Part shown: piece after piece, positions 32,297 through 43,311 of the stretch | Layout: every line of letters begins with the position of its first letter | Numbering within the stretch: the stretch's first letter is position 1 | NCBI GenBank assembly: GCA_009746045.1 | Contig: RPFO01000670.1 | Span: 337,042 to 401,041, forward strand | Source: Mesostigma viride | Lineage: Eukaryota > Streptophyta > Mesostigmatophyceae > Mesostigmatales > Mesostigmataceae | DNA: 64,000 nt | Reading direction: 5' to 3' | The notes under the pieces: generated by a model | Databases searched by the model: none | What the model saw: only the letters and a program-made list of their open reading frames with translations | What the model was told of the DNA's origin: nothing | Position numbers and translations under genes: made by a program

Positions 32297-33360
32297 CTAA
32301 TGTGCAAACCAAAGGGATGTTAAGGGCTTTGCGCAGCATCTTGGTGACGTTTCCGTTGAGTCCGGTTGCTCCAGCTCCTGCGTCAGTGTCCAGGTCTCGG
32401 CGCCGTAGGTCAGGATTGTCAGAATGACGACCTTGAAGAGGTCACGCTTGACGATCCGGGGTAGGGCGGGGTTGCTCCACCAGCGGCGGTGGTCATGGAG
32501 TTGCGCCCACGCCATGCCGATCCGTGTCGTCATGTCGTCCTCGCAGTCGGGAAGCCAACTGCCGAGCAGCTTGAAGCGGCCAGCCAGAAGTAGGGTAGTT
32601 GACCTCGAGCGGTGTCGTCTAATAAGAGGCGGAGTGTGGGTGAGGGCCCTGCCATGCCGAGGGCCAGGGTCTCAGTTTTGGGGCTGATTTCTAGACCAAC
32701 CGCCCGAGCCTCGAGCGCCACCTGGCAGTCCAGCCAAAGTTGGGCAGACTCGGCCGGCTTCTCGATGGGCGTGATGTCGTCGGCATTAATGAGGTCAGCT
32801 AGTAAGTTCTGCTTGTTAGTCGGCCCCCCTTCGCCAAGCTCGTTCGTGATCGCTAGGCCAGGGGCACGGCCTGCAATGCGAGCAAAGCGAGCACGTGCCT
32901 GGTGCATAACATGATCCACTACAATAATAAACAGCCTGGTACGGCGACAGGACGCAACCCTCCAGGCCAGACGCCGGTCTGCAGTGGGCATGGCGGGGTA
33001 AAGCCGTGTTGAGTGCGCACCGAAGTGGTCGACCCCTCATACAGCGTGCAGATGACGGTAATCAGGGGAGTGGGGACGCGCGAGCGCGAGCAAGTACATA
33101 CAGCCCATAGAGCGTCCCAGAGGACAGAATCAAAAGCCTTGCATGATGAAGTCGACGAAGATCAGGATGGCGGGAAACTCACCAGGTTGCAGGAGAGCGA
33201 TTTCCTCGAAGAGGCGACGCGCGACGTTCGATCGAAGATGGCCGGCCATGACGGTGTTGCGCCCAGGACGACTCCATATGGACTGGAGACGGGCATATGG
33301 CCTATAATACACTCTTGCATGGCTACTTCCTGCAGGTGGGGGAATGTAAACTGCCACCTA
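32297..33360 (-). pseudogene. LINE ORF2 reverse transcriptase, broken
   Basis: Reading from 33360 down: RRLFEEIALLQPGEFPAILI then FVDFIMQGFDSVLW (RT motif with catalytic aspartate), LSPYQ/IIVVDHVMHQA, LINADDITPIEK (the xxDD active site, normally YADD), AVGLEISPKTETL, and VVILTILTYGAETWTLTQEL. Stops and frame changes split it into at least three frames. It cannot be the ORF2 of the neighbouring ORF1, because it lies upstream of that ORF1 in minus-strand orientation. Confidence 0.75.
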
Positions 33361-33455
33361 CTCTGGGTGCGCACAATTAAGGGCACCGGCACCACCATGA
33401 TCTCTCAGAGCGCCAAGGGGGCCCATCATGGGGTGGAAGATCAGCATGTGGCTGT
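33296..33455 (-). mobile_element. Short interspersed unit (CATATGGCCTATAATACA family)
   Basis: Shares ~160 bp with 44695-44850 and 45715-45880 (GGCTACTTCCTGCA, GGAATGTAAAC, CACCGGCACCACCATG, then GGAAGATCA). All copies are on the same strand. This one overlaps the edge of the LINE RT remnant and has no tail of its own. Confidence 0.5.
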
Positions 33456-34457
33456 ACAGCTAGGAGCTAGCTAGGGCCGGCATGCATGGCCTCTCAGCAG
33501 AGAGTACACCGTCCGCATTGGAAGTTTGTTATTATGGGTCAATTTTTGCCGTATTTGCATTACGAATAACCCTGGATTGTTTGTTGGGGAGCCAGTTAGA
33601 GTCCCGGGTTTTTATTATTTAATTAAAACCTTTTGTTTGTTTGTTTGTCCTGCAGCCGTTCAAGGCACGTGGGTACTTATTTAATTAAATTTCTTTTGTT
33701 TGTTTGGTAGATCGATATGGTACACGCCGTCCCCAACCCGGCCCGGCGGCCCCCCTTTCGGCGGCCACAGGCTATAGTCAGTGGAGGTCTCAGGTCAGTG
33801 ATACCCTATTTAATTGCTCAAGGCCCATAAGTATCGCACATGAGTAGTACATCTTACATGTACATCTGTAGACACGCTCAGGCCTCAGCCTCTACTGAGT
33901 ACCGACCGACGTGCCCTGCCGAGGCAGTAGAGCGTGGATTGCTGGATGCAAAAGCTGTTCACTTGGTTCGCGCCTCACCCTGCGCTCGGCCTGCGTCTCG
34001 CGGGTTTTTTTTCGATTTTCACGATATTTCATGTTCCCCGCCTGTCCAAGGTATTTTCGAAGGTTTTATGTACTTTATATTATATAATATAAAGTGTTTG
34101 TTTGTTTTCTCACAGGGCGACGACCCCGTGCCCACATGAGTTAATTAATTAATTTTGTTTGTTTGTTTCTTGAGTCCAGTCCTCAGCCCCCGGAGTTAAT
34201 TAATTAATTTTCTTTTGTTTTTTTATGGTTTTCAGCCAGAACATTTTCCAGAAGCTAATTATTTATTTAAAACTTCTAATGCAGACGGTGTAGCTCTCTG
34301 CGTCATGGGCACAACACAACTAAATAAATAAAGCTAGGCATCATCTGGTGTGTGGCGCATCATGGGCACACATGTACATGACTAAATAATGAACATTCAT
34401 GAGTCAGCCGGGTATAGTGCCTGTATTTGCGTGCATATGTACAAGGCCATGGCCTAA
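33456..34457. other. AT-rich spacer with TTAATTAA...TTTGTTTGTTTG repeats
   Basis: Four similar motifs (about 33617, 33685, 34140 and 34195) combine TTAATTAA with a TTTGTTTGTTTG run. No gene recognised. They look like retroelement tails or a degenerate tandem repeat with ~65 bp local spacing. Confidence 0.45.
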
Positions 34458-34790
34458 CTATTCTACACCACTACTGCTGTATTCCCCTAAGCTGGGGCGT
34501 CTGGAGTCGCTGGGGCCACGGGGGTGGCGGGGGTCCAGTGCCAGGGCTTGTGGCCGACGTAAGTAGATGGCCGCCCCCTTCCAGTACACCGGCTGCCCCG
34601 CCGCGGTCTGCCAGAGCTGGAGGTAGGTCGGCCATAGTAGCTCCCGTCGCCGTTGTTGCTGCGTCAGGGTCAAGTCGTCGTCAAAGGTGAAGGGAGTCTT
34701 CTCGAGCCGCTTAATTGCGGCGTCTCAGACTACGAAATCTTGTCCGATACGGGCTCTTATTAAAGAGCGATGAGAAGAAGCGGGGGCGCC
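34458..34790 (-). pseudogene. LINE ORF1 3' part, interrupted copy
   Basis: The minus frame has LTLTQQQRRRELLWPTYLQL and QPVYWKGAAIYL, the ORF1 C-terminus equivalent to LTPAQQQQRRAQWPDY at ~30760. It is separated from its 5' part (35893-36345) by the palindrome element. The flanking CCTGC duplications support a single insertion into one ORF1. Confidence 0.65.
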
Positions 34791-34795
34791 CCTGC

Positions 34796-35887
34796 AGTTA
34801 GGTTAATATTGTGCGGAAACCTTTTTGCCACTTGGGCTTCTCAGGTTCCGCACAATATTACCGGCGATAACCACTCGCCGGACACTCAAGTTCACGACGT
34901 CGAATTAACTTGGGTGTCCGGCGAGTGGTTATCGCCGGTAATATTGTGCGGAACTTGAGTAGCCCAAGTGGCAAAAAGGTTTCCGCACAATATTAACCTA
35001 ACTAAGACCTGGATCCTTGCGGGGCGCAGGTTCGAATCCACTCGGAAGCGGATTATTTGGGGGAATAATTCGTTCCGATTTGGCACCCGGCTCTAATCAT
35101 ATGCGCACCAAGGAGATGCTCATATTCAATCATATTCATATCGATATTTGCACCAACGAGATGCTTATATTCGATCATATTCATGCATACGGGTGTTCCG
35201 AGCCTAGTGATTCGTCCTCGCCCCAAGAGGCTAGGTTTTAGTTAGGTTAATATTGTGCGGAAACCTTTTTGCCACTTGGGCTACTCAAGTTCCGCACAAT
35301 ATTACCGGCGATAACCACTCGCCGGACACTCAAGTTCACGACGTCGTGAACTTGAGTGTCCGGCGAGTGGTTATCGCCGGTAATATTGTGCGGAACTTGA
35401 GTAGCCCAAGTGGCAAAAAGGTTTCCGCACAATATTAACCTAACTAAGACCTGGATCCTTGCGGGGCGCAGGTTCGAATCCACTCGGAAGCGGATTATTT
35501 GGGGGAATAATTCGTTCCGATTTGGCACCCGGCTCTAATCATATGCGCACCAAGGAGATGCTCATATTCAATCATATTCATATCGATATTTGCACCAACG
35601 AGATGCTTATATTCGATCATATTCATGCATACGGGTGTTCCGAGCCTAGTGATTCGTCCTCGCCCCAAGAGGCTAGGTTTTAGTTAGGTTAATATTGTGC
35701 GGAAACCTTTTTGCCACTTGGGCTACTCAAGTTCCGCACAATATTACCGGCGATAACCACTCGCCGGACACTCAAGTTCACGACGTCGTGAACTTGAGTG
35801 TCCGGCGAGTGGTTATCGCCGGTAATATTGTGCGGAACTTGAGTAGCCCAAGTGGCAAAAAGGTTTCCGCACAATATTAACCTAACT
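34796..35887. mobile_element. Triple-palindrome insertion element
   Basis: Three palindromes (34796-35003, 35240-35445, 35682-35887) alternate with two direct 236-bp spacers (35004-35239, 35446-35681). The second and third palindromes are perfect: 103-bp arms meet at GACGTC with no loop. Outer ends are AGTTAGG...CCTAACT, and CCTGC flanks both sides (34791-34795, 35888-35892) as a 5-bp target duplication inside a LINE ORF1. Each arm contains a smaller inverted pair (TAATATTGTGCGGAA and TTCCGCACAATATTA). The spacer carries GGTTCGAATCC, a perfect match to the tRNA B box. No protein is encoded; the matching ORFs on both strands follow from the symmetry. Confidence 0.85.
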
Positions 35888-35892
35888 CCTGC

Positions 35893-36345
35893 CTTACCCC
35901 ACGCGCGCGGGTAAGGCGGTGGCGACCAGCTTGATCTCACCATGCACTGAGAAGGCCCATGCGATCAAGGATTTTTCTCTCAAACGCACGTGCAAGCTCC
36001 TCGGAATTCTCACCTTCCTCCATGTCGAAGTTCTTGATGATGACGTTAAGGCTGCGCTTCAGGCGAGCTCGACGGCCTCCTCGCGGAGGTCGAGTTTCTG
36101 CTGCTGGAGCTGTGCTGCAACGGCGGAGGTGGTGGAGGTGGTGTGTTGCTTAAGCATGTCCGCCCAGGTCTGGGTGCATGGCCGGGAGGATCGGCAGCGC
36201 CAGCCGGGCCAGCAAGGGCTGGCTTGGCGGCAATGTCCTTCACCGCCTGAGCGCCGGGTGAGGCCAGCTGCGGTGTTTTGCAGGACCTCGATGGCGACAT
36301 CTGGCGTTGCCCTTGTCGGAGGGGCTGGTCGACGTATGGCTATTT
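35893..36345 (-). pseudogene. LINE ORF1 5' part, interrupted copy
   Basis: Minus strand: TWADMLKQHTTSTTSAVAAQ, a helix (QQKLDLREEAVELA), then LNVIIKNFDMEEGENSEELA. This aligns with RASWADLLKSQASS and CRVILRRFDMPPEETPDSLL of the ORF1 at 30600-32099. Frameshifts are present. Confidence 0.65.
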
Positions 36346-37034
36346 AACTAAAATAGCGCCTTAATGATTGAGAATGAATGCGAAGAAAGACCTTTTACTT
36401 CCTATGCGTCACAGCGCACGATGGTGGCTTAACCTTTTTTTTAGGTTAAGAATACTTGTCACATGTGCAATACGACGCTCAAACCCGGAAAACCGGTTTC
36501 GTATATTACAATGTTACCACACAGATTAAAACACTCAATGCGGGAAGACTTACACCCAGCAGAAGGCGAGGAATTCACACTCGAGCCCACAGGAGAATTA
36601 CACTCCAGGATTAAGCGATAGTGAATCTGTAGAGCAACGTGGTAAATTACGATACAAGGTCCGGATAATTGCTGTCATAGCTCGTGCCTTGCCTATTTTG
36701 TCCCTTCGTCCCCGTTGGTTGGCTACGCTGTGCCTGGCGCTGCCAACCAGGCATGCCGTGGTGAGGTCCGCGGGGACGGGCTTCTCGAACCGTCTAGAAC
36801 ACATTAAAGACTAGTACGGCTAGAGGCCTCTCCTGAAAAATATCCAAATGTCCGTATGTACCATCATAACGTGTGTGCAGTGCCACTTGGCTGTCCCGCA
36901 ACTCCCGTTCAGGCGCTAGGTCCGCCTACGGTGTTAACGCCAAGTTCGTCAGCAAAACTTCTACACTTACTTCCACACGGATTGCCTCGGCTCACCAACT
37001 ATACTATGGCCTTGGCACTGGCGCCGGATTACGG
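36346..37034. other. Spacer, nothing recognised
   Basis: Mixed sequence with a small hairpin (CTTAACC...GGTTAAG, 36427-36450). No ORF with recognisable content. Confidence 0.4.
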
Positions 37035-37860
37035 TCAGCGCCGATCGCCCCGGGACGCCCGGATAATATAATACCACAAATGGCATGTCCCATCCGTGCA
37101 ACAGATGTCGCGGAGCTGGGCGGTAATGGCGTCGGAGGTGGGCCGGGACTGGGGGTGGTGGCGGTTGAAGGAGGCGAGGAGGGTGGAGGTGGCGGTGGAG
37201 ATGGTGGCTAGATTGGGAGGGGGAGCTCGGCAGTCAGCGTGCTGCCCATGGCTGCCACATCTAGCTGCAGCGAGGGGGGCCACGTGCTGTGCGAGGGCCT
37301 CCTCAAGAAGTGAGCGGATGGAGGATCCGGTCAACTAGGTGGTGGTGAGGGGCTGGGGGGGCCAGAGCTCCACGATGGAGCGGCCAAGGAGGGAGAAGAG
37401 GGCGCGCGTCAAGCTGAAGGTGGGGGCGGCGCGGAGAGTGAGGATGGAGTCGAAGTTGTAGGTGCGCCTCTGGAAGGCATCGACGAGGCGGCCCTGGTGG
37501 AAGAGCTGCTTGCACAGTTCAAGAAGCGAGGCGTGCGATCCCCAGAACACGCGTAGTAGCTCAGGATCTTGTCGTGGTTGATCGAGCTTGTCAAAAAAGC
37601 CGGGCTGGCTGGCCGGTCAAAGTCGAACTCTTCCCAGCTCGGTTCGGCAGGGCGAGTGCGCTTGGGTTCAGGCGACGCTGCGGGCGAGGCGAGCCCGGGA
37701 AGGGGCTGGGCGACCACTGGGGCTTGGCTAGCTATAGCGGCGCCGCTGCCTTCTAGGCCGGAGGGCGAAGCTGCAGCCGGGGCTGCAGACGTATTTTCAG
37801 GGCTGAGCGCAGCCGCCAGGCTGCGTTGCGCGGAAGAGCGTTTGCTCGCCATATTTTGCG
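37035..37860 (-). pseudogene. LINE ORF1 N-terminal part
   Basis: Starts with a Met at 37852 (MASKRSSAQRSLAAALSPEN) and an alanine/proline-rich leader to EPSWEEFDFD, then in a second frame LLRVFWGSHASLLELCKQLF and RTYNFDSILTLRAAPTFSLT, then SIRSLLEEALAQHVAPLAAA. This is probably the 5' end of an ORF1 from the same group as 30600-32099. At least two frameshifts. Confidence 0.5.
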
Positions 37861-37927
37861 TAATAGCTTCGGAAAATTATATCAGCGTGTGCCGCGCCGT
37901 CTTAGAAAGACGAAGCGATTGTGATAT

Positions 37928-38266
37928 TCACAGCCGAAATCGGTGCCCAAACGTGAAAGTTATGAGCTCCGCCGCCAGGATCGAGTGAGTGCGGTGTTCA
38001 AACCATGAGCTGGGACCACGTACTAGGTCGGCCAGCAACATCTGGATGTAGTTAATTGCAGGTTTACCCAGCTTTGTAGGAATGTCCTTGGGGCCAGGCC
38101 AGGTCAGGATGTGCTGCCCTAGTTGGCCAAGCCGCTGGGGGGGGCCGGCCAGACCAAGGCCGGCAGTATCTACCTGACTGGTGCGAGCAAGATGTCCTAC
38201 AAATGCTATCCTACGCTGCATGCCTAATCTCGTCCGAAATGCAAGGCATACCCTGATACAAAGACT
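37928..38266 (-). mobile_element. LINE ORF2 C-terminal fragment
   Basis: Minus frame: RRIAFVGHLARTSQVDT, QRLGQLGQHILTWPGPKDIP, LGKPAINYIQMLLADL. Same block as 29282-29632. Its 5' side is cut by the piggyBac-like element at 38271. Confidence 0.75.
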
Positions 38267-38789
38267 CTAACCCCTCAACCGTCTTTGACTCGTGACTAAA
38301 ATGAGTCACGAGTTGCACAGTATGCCACAGGTGCCCCCATTCAGCCTAATTATTTTTTCTAGACCATACTAGGAACCAAGCATAACCATATTAGGGCCCA
38401 CCTGGGGGTATAGTGGGTGGTCCCAGTGCTAGCCCCCCCTGCTCTATAAATAGCCCCCCCCTCAGGGGGGTACGGTGAGTGTGCGCGGTGACACCCTTAT
38501 AATGGATGATAGACCCCTTTCCTCAATGAGTTGACCCTGGGGTTGGTTTTGTAGATAGATTTTTTAGTTAGGATGGGATACAAACACTAAAAATTGTAAC
38601 TCCCCCAGGGACCCATCAGCTGGTGCTAAAAATAACTGGTGACTATTTCGAGTCGCGAGTTTTTGGGGGGCTAAAATAGGCATCCTAGTGCAGTTTTGAA
38701 CATGGAAACGATATGCAAGCATGGAGTATGGGCAAACATGCATGCTAACACTTATTCCAAAGGGTTAAGGATGTCCAAGCCGGGCTCGA

Positions 38790-38900
38790 ACCCCTTAAGA
38801 GCATGCAGTTGTTATAAAGCGCGCACGTGCCCGGCGCATGACGTGATCCACGACAATAATGAACAGGTATGGGGACAGGACACAACCTAATTGCCAGTTT
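38790..38900 (-). pseudogene. LINE RT snippet inside the piggyBac-like element
   Basis: The minus strand encodes VVDHVM and neighbouring residues corresponding to the RT block IIVVDHVMHQARARF at ~32900. Either it inserted into, or was captured by, the piggyBac-like element. Confidence 0.5.
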
Positions 38901-39260
38901 GCCACACCCTGTGGTGAAGGGGGTTTTAATTCCATGCATAGGTCATTAGCCCCTAAACCGTCCTCGTGCCGATTTTCGACTGCGAGTTTTTCTCATGCCT
39001 CACATTCGGCATGAGTTTGTGCGCCCTGTAGGGATTTGGCGGGAGGGTTTTGGCGGGAACCAACTAGACCACCGAAAAGATCTAGATTCACTCTATCCGT
39101 AGGACACTTGTCTGACCGTATTTGACCACCGTATCAGGGTGGAAACCCTGGTCAAAGTCAACAGGGTACCCTGGTGCATGCAGGTTTGGGCGGTAAAAAA
39201 AATTGACAAAAACGTACGAAAACGAAGGATGCGAAAAAAGGGGGGAGCGCGGACGTAGAC

Positions 39261-40470
39261 ATGGCGGACGAAATGCAGGCAGATATACGGACTTTCAAGG
39301 TAAAGAAGGGCATTTTCATGGCAGTGCCTGTGGAAAAATTCGGACGAGACTGGGCGATAGAGCAGTATGGGGAAAAACAAAGCGAGGTACGTTTGCCGGG
39401 CAAGGTAGTGACAGTGAACAGGTCCGGAGATGGTGCACGGTGCTATTTCCCGGACGACAAGCTCACGTACCCATTCACCCGTGAGCAGATTTTCATATAT
39501 TCGTGCAGCTCAGATGAGTACGAAGCTCTAGTGAAAGAATGCGCCGCCAGGAAGGTCCCAACGGCAGGTAGCAGTGACGATGATAGCGAGCAGGGCCAGG
39601 ATAGCGATTCTGACGCCGGCGAGGACGACGACGACAAATCCGAGGATATCGAGCTGCCCACACCGGTCAAGCGACGCGAGCCGGGGAAGCGCGCTGTCGG
39701 CAACCCGAAGAAGAACCCAGCCATCAGCCACGCCCCGAAAAGGCGCCGTCAGACCAAGGCGGCGGCCAGCGAGAGCGTTGTCTCGGACGCTTCCGATGAC
39801 GACTTTGTTTACCAGAAGGGTGCGGAGGGTCCGGTGCCGAGCGGTGAGGCTGAGCTCGATGATTCGTTTTTCCTAACGACACTCCTGCCACTGAGGAGCC
39901 AGCCGAGACTGTCTGGAAATCTGGTTTCGGCAAGCCAGGTGTGTTTCCTTTTCCCGATACTCCGGTGCTGTCGCCGATGACGGGTACCGCCTGCTATCAA
40001 AACCTTTCCCCTGCCCAGCTCGAGTTTGGGCCCCTCGGGCTGTTCTCCCTTTTCTGGTCCCAACGTGATGTCGTGGCCAAGATTGTCAAGGAGACCAACG
40101 ACTATGCTGAGCTCAAGGGGGCGGGCAAGCCAGGTGAGCGTGAGTGGCACCCCTTAACAATGCATGAGATGGGCAAATTTCTGGGTGGAGCAGGTGCTGT
40201 GCCAACTGTGCTGCGCGCAAGGCAGGAAGCACAAGACCTCGGTCATGTGCGAGCACTGTGACATGGCGTTCTGCAGCAACAGCGAGCGGAACTGCTTCGG
40301 CCTCTTCCACTCCGGGCAGGTGGAGGGGCTGGACTTCAACGTGACGAAGCAGCGGGTATGGCAGCGCCTCTCCCAGCGTGGCGAATGCGCCAAGAATTTC
40401 AAGGGCGCCACTACCACGAGGGGTCAGCAGCCACCACCCGGAAGCTCAAGGGGGTGGCGCGGCGCCGCCA
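39261..40470 (+). pseudogene. piggyBac-like transposase with deleted catalytic core
   Basis: Frame 1 (39261 on) gives an N-terminal ~100-residue block (GKVVTVNRSGDGARCYFPDD), an acidic linker (DDDSEQGQDSDSDAGEDDDD) and a basic stretch (KRREPGKRAVG). A one-base shift in a T run near 39872 moves to a frame with LGLFSLFWSQRDVVAKIVKE then TNDYAELKG and EWHPLTMHEMGKFLG, the start of the DDE_Tnp_1_7 domain. Sequence then jumps to a C-terminal zinc ribbon (CQLCCAQGRKHKTSVMCEHC, later CFGLFH). The whole DDD core between these is missing, so this copy cannot be active. Confidence 0.8.
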
Positions 40471-41811
40471 TCTCAGGGCGGAGCATGTCCGCCTGGGATA
40501 TAGTCCTACGGAGGCTGACTAAGAATGCTAGCATTTGTTGCCTACGTGGCATGGCGTTTGGCCTTTCCTGCCCGCGCTCATGCGCGCCGTGTATCACCAT
40601 GGGCCGGCATGGTTTGAAGTGTGTGTTATTGTTTCATGGACCCACCTGTGCATGTGTTATTTGGTTTCATGTTGTTAGCCTGCATGGGTTATTGTTTCAT
40701 GGTCATGTCTTATTAGCTTTCATGTTTATGCATAACTTGTGCAGTTTGAAAATCTGCTCCGTGATGGTCACAGTGCCACCTATTTCTAGTTGGCAATTTT
40801 CAGTGTTACTGCATGCATGGTCCCTTGGTCACTAATTTATCTAGGAGTGCTGGGATGTTTTGACTTTGTGTGCAAGGTCCATCATGCATGTAAAAATAAG
40901 TACCACAGTATCAGCGGGTCTGCAAGCATTTACGCTTATTGTGGCATATATTTGTGCCACATAGGAGCTGGAATAAACATAATCATGCATGTTTCATGCT
41001 TACCTATCATTTCCATGTTCAAAACTGCACTAGGATGTTTATTCTAGCCCCCCCAAACTGGTCACTCAGAATAGTCACCAGCTATTTTTAGCATTATCTT
41101 GTGGGTCCCTGGGTGAAACAAGACATGTAAGTGTTTGGATGTAGTGCTTGGGTACAGTTGCAGTCCCCCCTGAAATACTAGGGTGAAATCCAAGGTATAC
41201 GTGCTCCATCATGTAGATAAGGTTGTGAACCCCGTACTCGCGGCCCGCGCGTAGTCGTCTCCAATCATATCCGGCAGGGACCTGTAGTGGTTATGGCAGG
41301 TATTGGTGGCACACAGGTTGGAATAAGTGTTAGCATGCATGTTTGCCCATACTCCATGCTTGCATATCGTTTCCATGTTCAAAACTGCACTAGGATGCCT
41401 ATTTTAGCCCCCCAAAAACTCGCGACTCGAAATAGTCACCAGTTATTTTTAGCACCAGCTGATGGGTCCCTGGGGGAGTTACAATTTTTAGTGTTTGTAT
41501 CCCATCCTAACTAAAAAATCTATCTACAAAACCAACCCCAGGGTCAACTCATTGAGGAAAGGGGTCTATCATCCATTATAAGGGTGTCACCGCGCACACT
41601 CACCGTACCCCCCTGAGGGGGGGGCTATTTATAGAGCAGGGGGGGCTAGCACTGGGACCACCCACTATACCCCCAGGTGGGCCCTAATATGGTTATGCTT
41701 GGTTCCTAGTATGGTCTAGAAAAAATAATTAGGCTGAATGGGGGCACCTGTGGCATACTGTGCAACTCGTGACTCATTTTAGTCACGAGTCAAAGACGGT
41801 TGAGGGGTTAA

Positions 41812-41964
41812 CAAGCGCGAGCACGGCGGGCCGGTTAGCACTGGCTACCGCCTGGCTGACCTGATTCATAAGGGCGACACCACTTTCATCGCGCGCCCCG
41901 AGCACATTCGGCAGACCTGCATGGCTGGACTGCATGTCTGGGCTTGGATCGGCGGGGGCGGTGG
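41812..41964 (+). pseudogene. LINE ORF2 RT fragment, 5' part
   Basis: Plus frame: LADLIHKGDTTFIARPEHIR then AGLHVWAW, the region of the RT active site (degenerate) and following helix. It continues after the hAT-like insertion at 43320. Confidence 0.6.
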
Positions 41965-43311
41965 CAGTGACTGGCCATACGCCGTATTATACGCCGTATT
42001 TAGCGTATTATGCGCGATACGCAAGCGGCGCGTACGAAAATGGGGTACTTTCATACGCAACGCGTATTTTTGCGCATTTTTGCGTATTTTCGCGTATTTT
42101 TGGCATATTTTTGGCTTACGAGGTGGGGTGCATTTGCTTGCCTAGACTGCTGCGCGCCGACCTGTAGTGGGAACAAATAATTGCGTGATGAGCTAGCTAG
42201 TGTATAGTGCACTAAAGCTAAAAGCGCGTTCATTGTGACTTGTGAAGGCGGGAAGGTGAAGGCGGGAAGGCTGAAGATTCATCATCAAGAAGGTGATAAG
42301 CAACAGTATATTTGGAATAAACGTACACCTATTTATCTGGATCAAGAAGGTGATAAGGTGTGCCAGCAACGTCGTGGTCGTGTGGCACCTATATCGTAGC
42401 ATATCGACATCCAGGCATGGCTGACACGAATGAGTCAATGGAACACGATGATGATGTGCGGCCCGATGAAGAAGAGGCCACATCCGAAACTGTCTGGACA
42501 TACATTAGCAAAGAGCGCATCCTCAAGAATGGGCAGCAGACAAATAACTACTACATGGATGATGGAGTACTCCGTTACAGGCTAGCTGCTGGTCGAGCAG
42601 GCGGAGAAGGAAAGCAATACCAAGAAGAGGAAGGCGACTAGTGACGCCAAGAAGCAGGCTGATGTGCGGGCGGCAGACAGGCTTGCAGACGTTGTAGAAA
42701 CCGACGCCTGGGTGTCCGCTCATGCCAGCAACCCCTCGGGGCGCGCTGCTGGGGCGGCTGGGCCAAGCGGATCATCAAAGGGCCAATCCACCGACGGTAA
42801 TTTGCCCGCACCTTATGGGCTCAGCAAAGAGCAGCTGGACGAGGAGCTGTGCGAGGCATTCATTTGCGCCTTTCAATGCCATCGACGCCCTTCAATGTCA
42901 TCGACACCTCGGGGCAATGTATAGTGCATGCATATCTTGAGTTCTACAAATTTATTATCCTTTCCAGTGAGTTGTGCATTGATACTGGTATTGATACTTA
43001 GTTGCATGTTGTCTCGATTTTGAAGAGAAACTATCAAGTTAGACCGTTAGAAACTATGCTTGTATTTAGGTATAGTGATGGCAATGCCAAGGTCATGCTA
43101 TATATGTCATGTATAGGCAAAAGGTATGGAAAAACACCAGCAGACTATGCTTGGTTGCATGCTCAGAATGTTGAAAACCCCTCAAAATCATGCCAAAAAA
43201 GGGGTTTTCAACGGGTAGCGTACGATCAGCGTATAATACATTATACACCGCGTATTATACATTATACACCTGGGGCCGCGTACGAGGCGTATCGCGTATG
43301 GCCAGTCACTG
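41965..43311. mobile_element. hAT-like transposon inserted in the LINE
   Basis: The ends are inverted repeats CAGTGACTGGCCATACGC / GCGTATGGCCAGTCACTG. The 8-bp target duplication GGCGGTGG is exact on both sides (41957-41964, 43312-43319). CA(G/G)-type ends with an 8-bp duplication are diagnostic of hAT. Subterminal regions are rich in GTATTATACG-type words. Two small ORFs (42360-42641, 42664-42924) have no catalytic motifs, so it is non-autonomous. Confidence 0.85.

Larger units (their letters stand above)
38271..41807 (+). mobile_element. piggyBac-like transposon with ~490-bp inverted repeats
   Basis: The terminal inverted repeats (38271-38760, 41319-41807) are nearly identical. Ends read CCCCTCAACCGTC...GACGGTTGAGGGG, flanked by CTAA (38267-38270) and TTAA (41808-41811); TTAA targets and CCC ends are the piggyBac signature. 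A ~150-bp part of the right repeat is duplicated at 40985-41130. Between the repeats lie a damaged transposase gene (39261-40470) and a LINE RT snippet (38790-38900, minus). Confidence 0.85.

Noticed and set aside
35004-35239. tRNA gene suggested by GGTTCGAATCC and a GCGGGGCGCAG variable-arm-like stretch
   Set aside because: The T stem does not pair (GCAGG against CCACT), and no acceptor stem or anticodon arm could be folded; at most a B-box remnant.
35240-35445. CAATATTAC in the palindrome arms, matching the CRESS-DNA virus origin motif NANTATTAC
   Set aside because: The motif lies in a stem rather than at a hairpin loop, there is no Rep gene, and a 9-base degenerate match is weak evidence.
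38760-38950. Pol III-type B box (GGGCTCGAACCCC near 38780)
   Set aside because: It lies inside a LINE RT snippet with no partner A box at a suitable distance.
42360-42924. hAT transposase encoded by the 41965-43311 element
   Set aside because: The two small ORFs lack the RNase H-like catalytic residues and the hATC block; too short and unrecognised to call.
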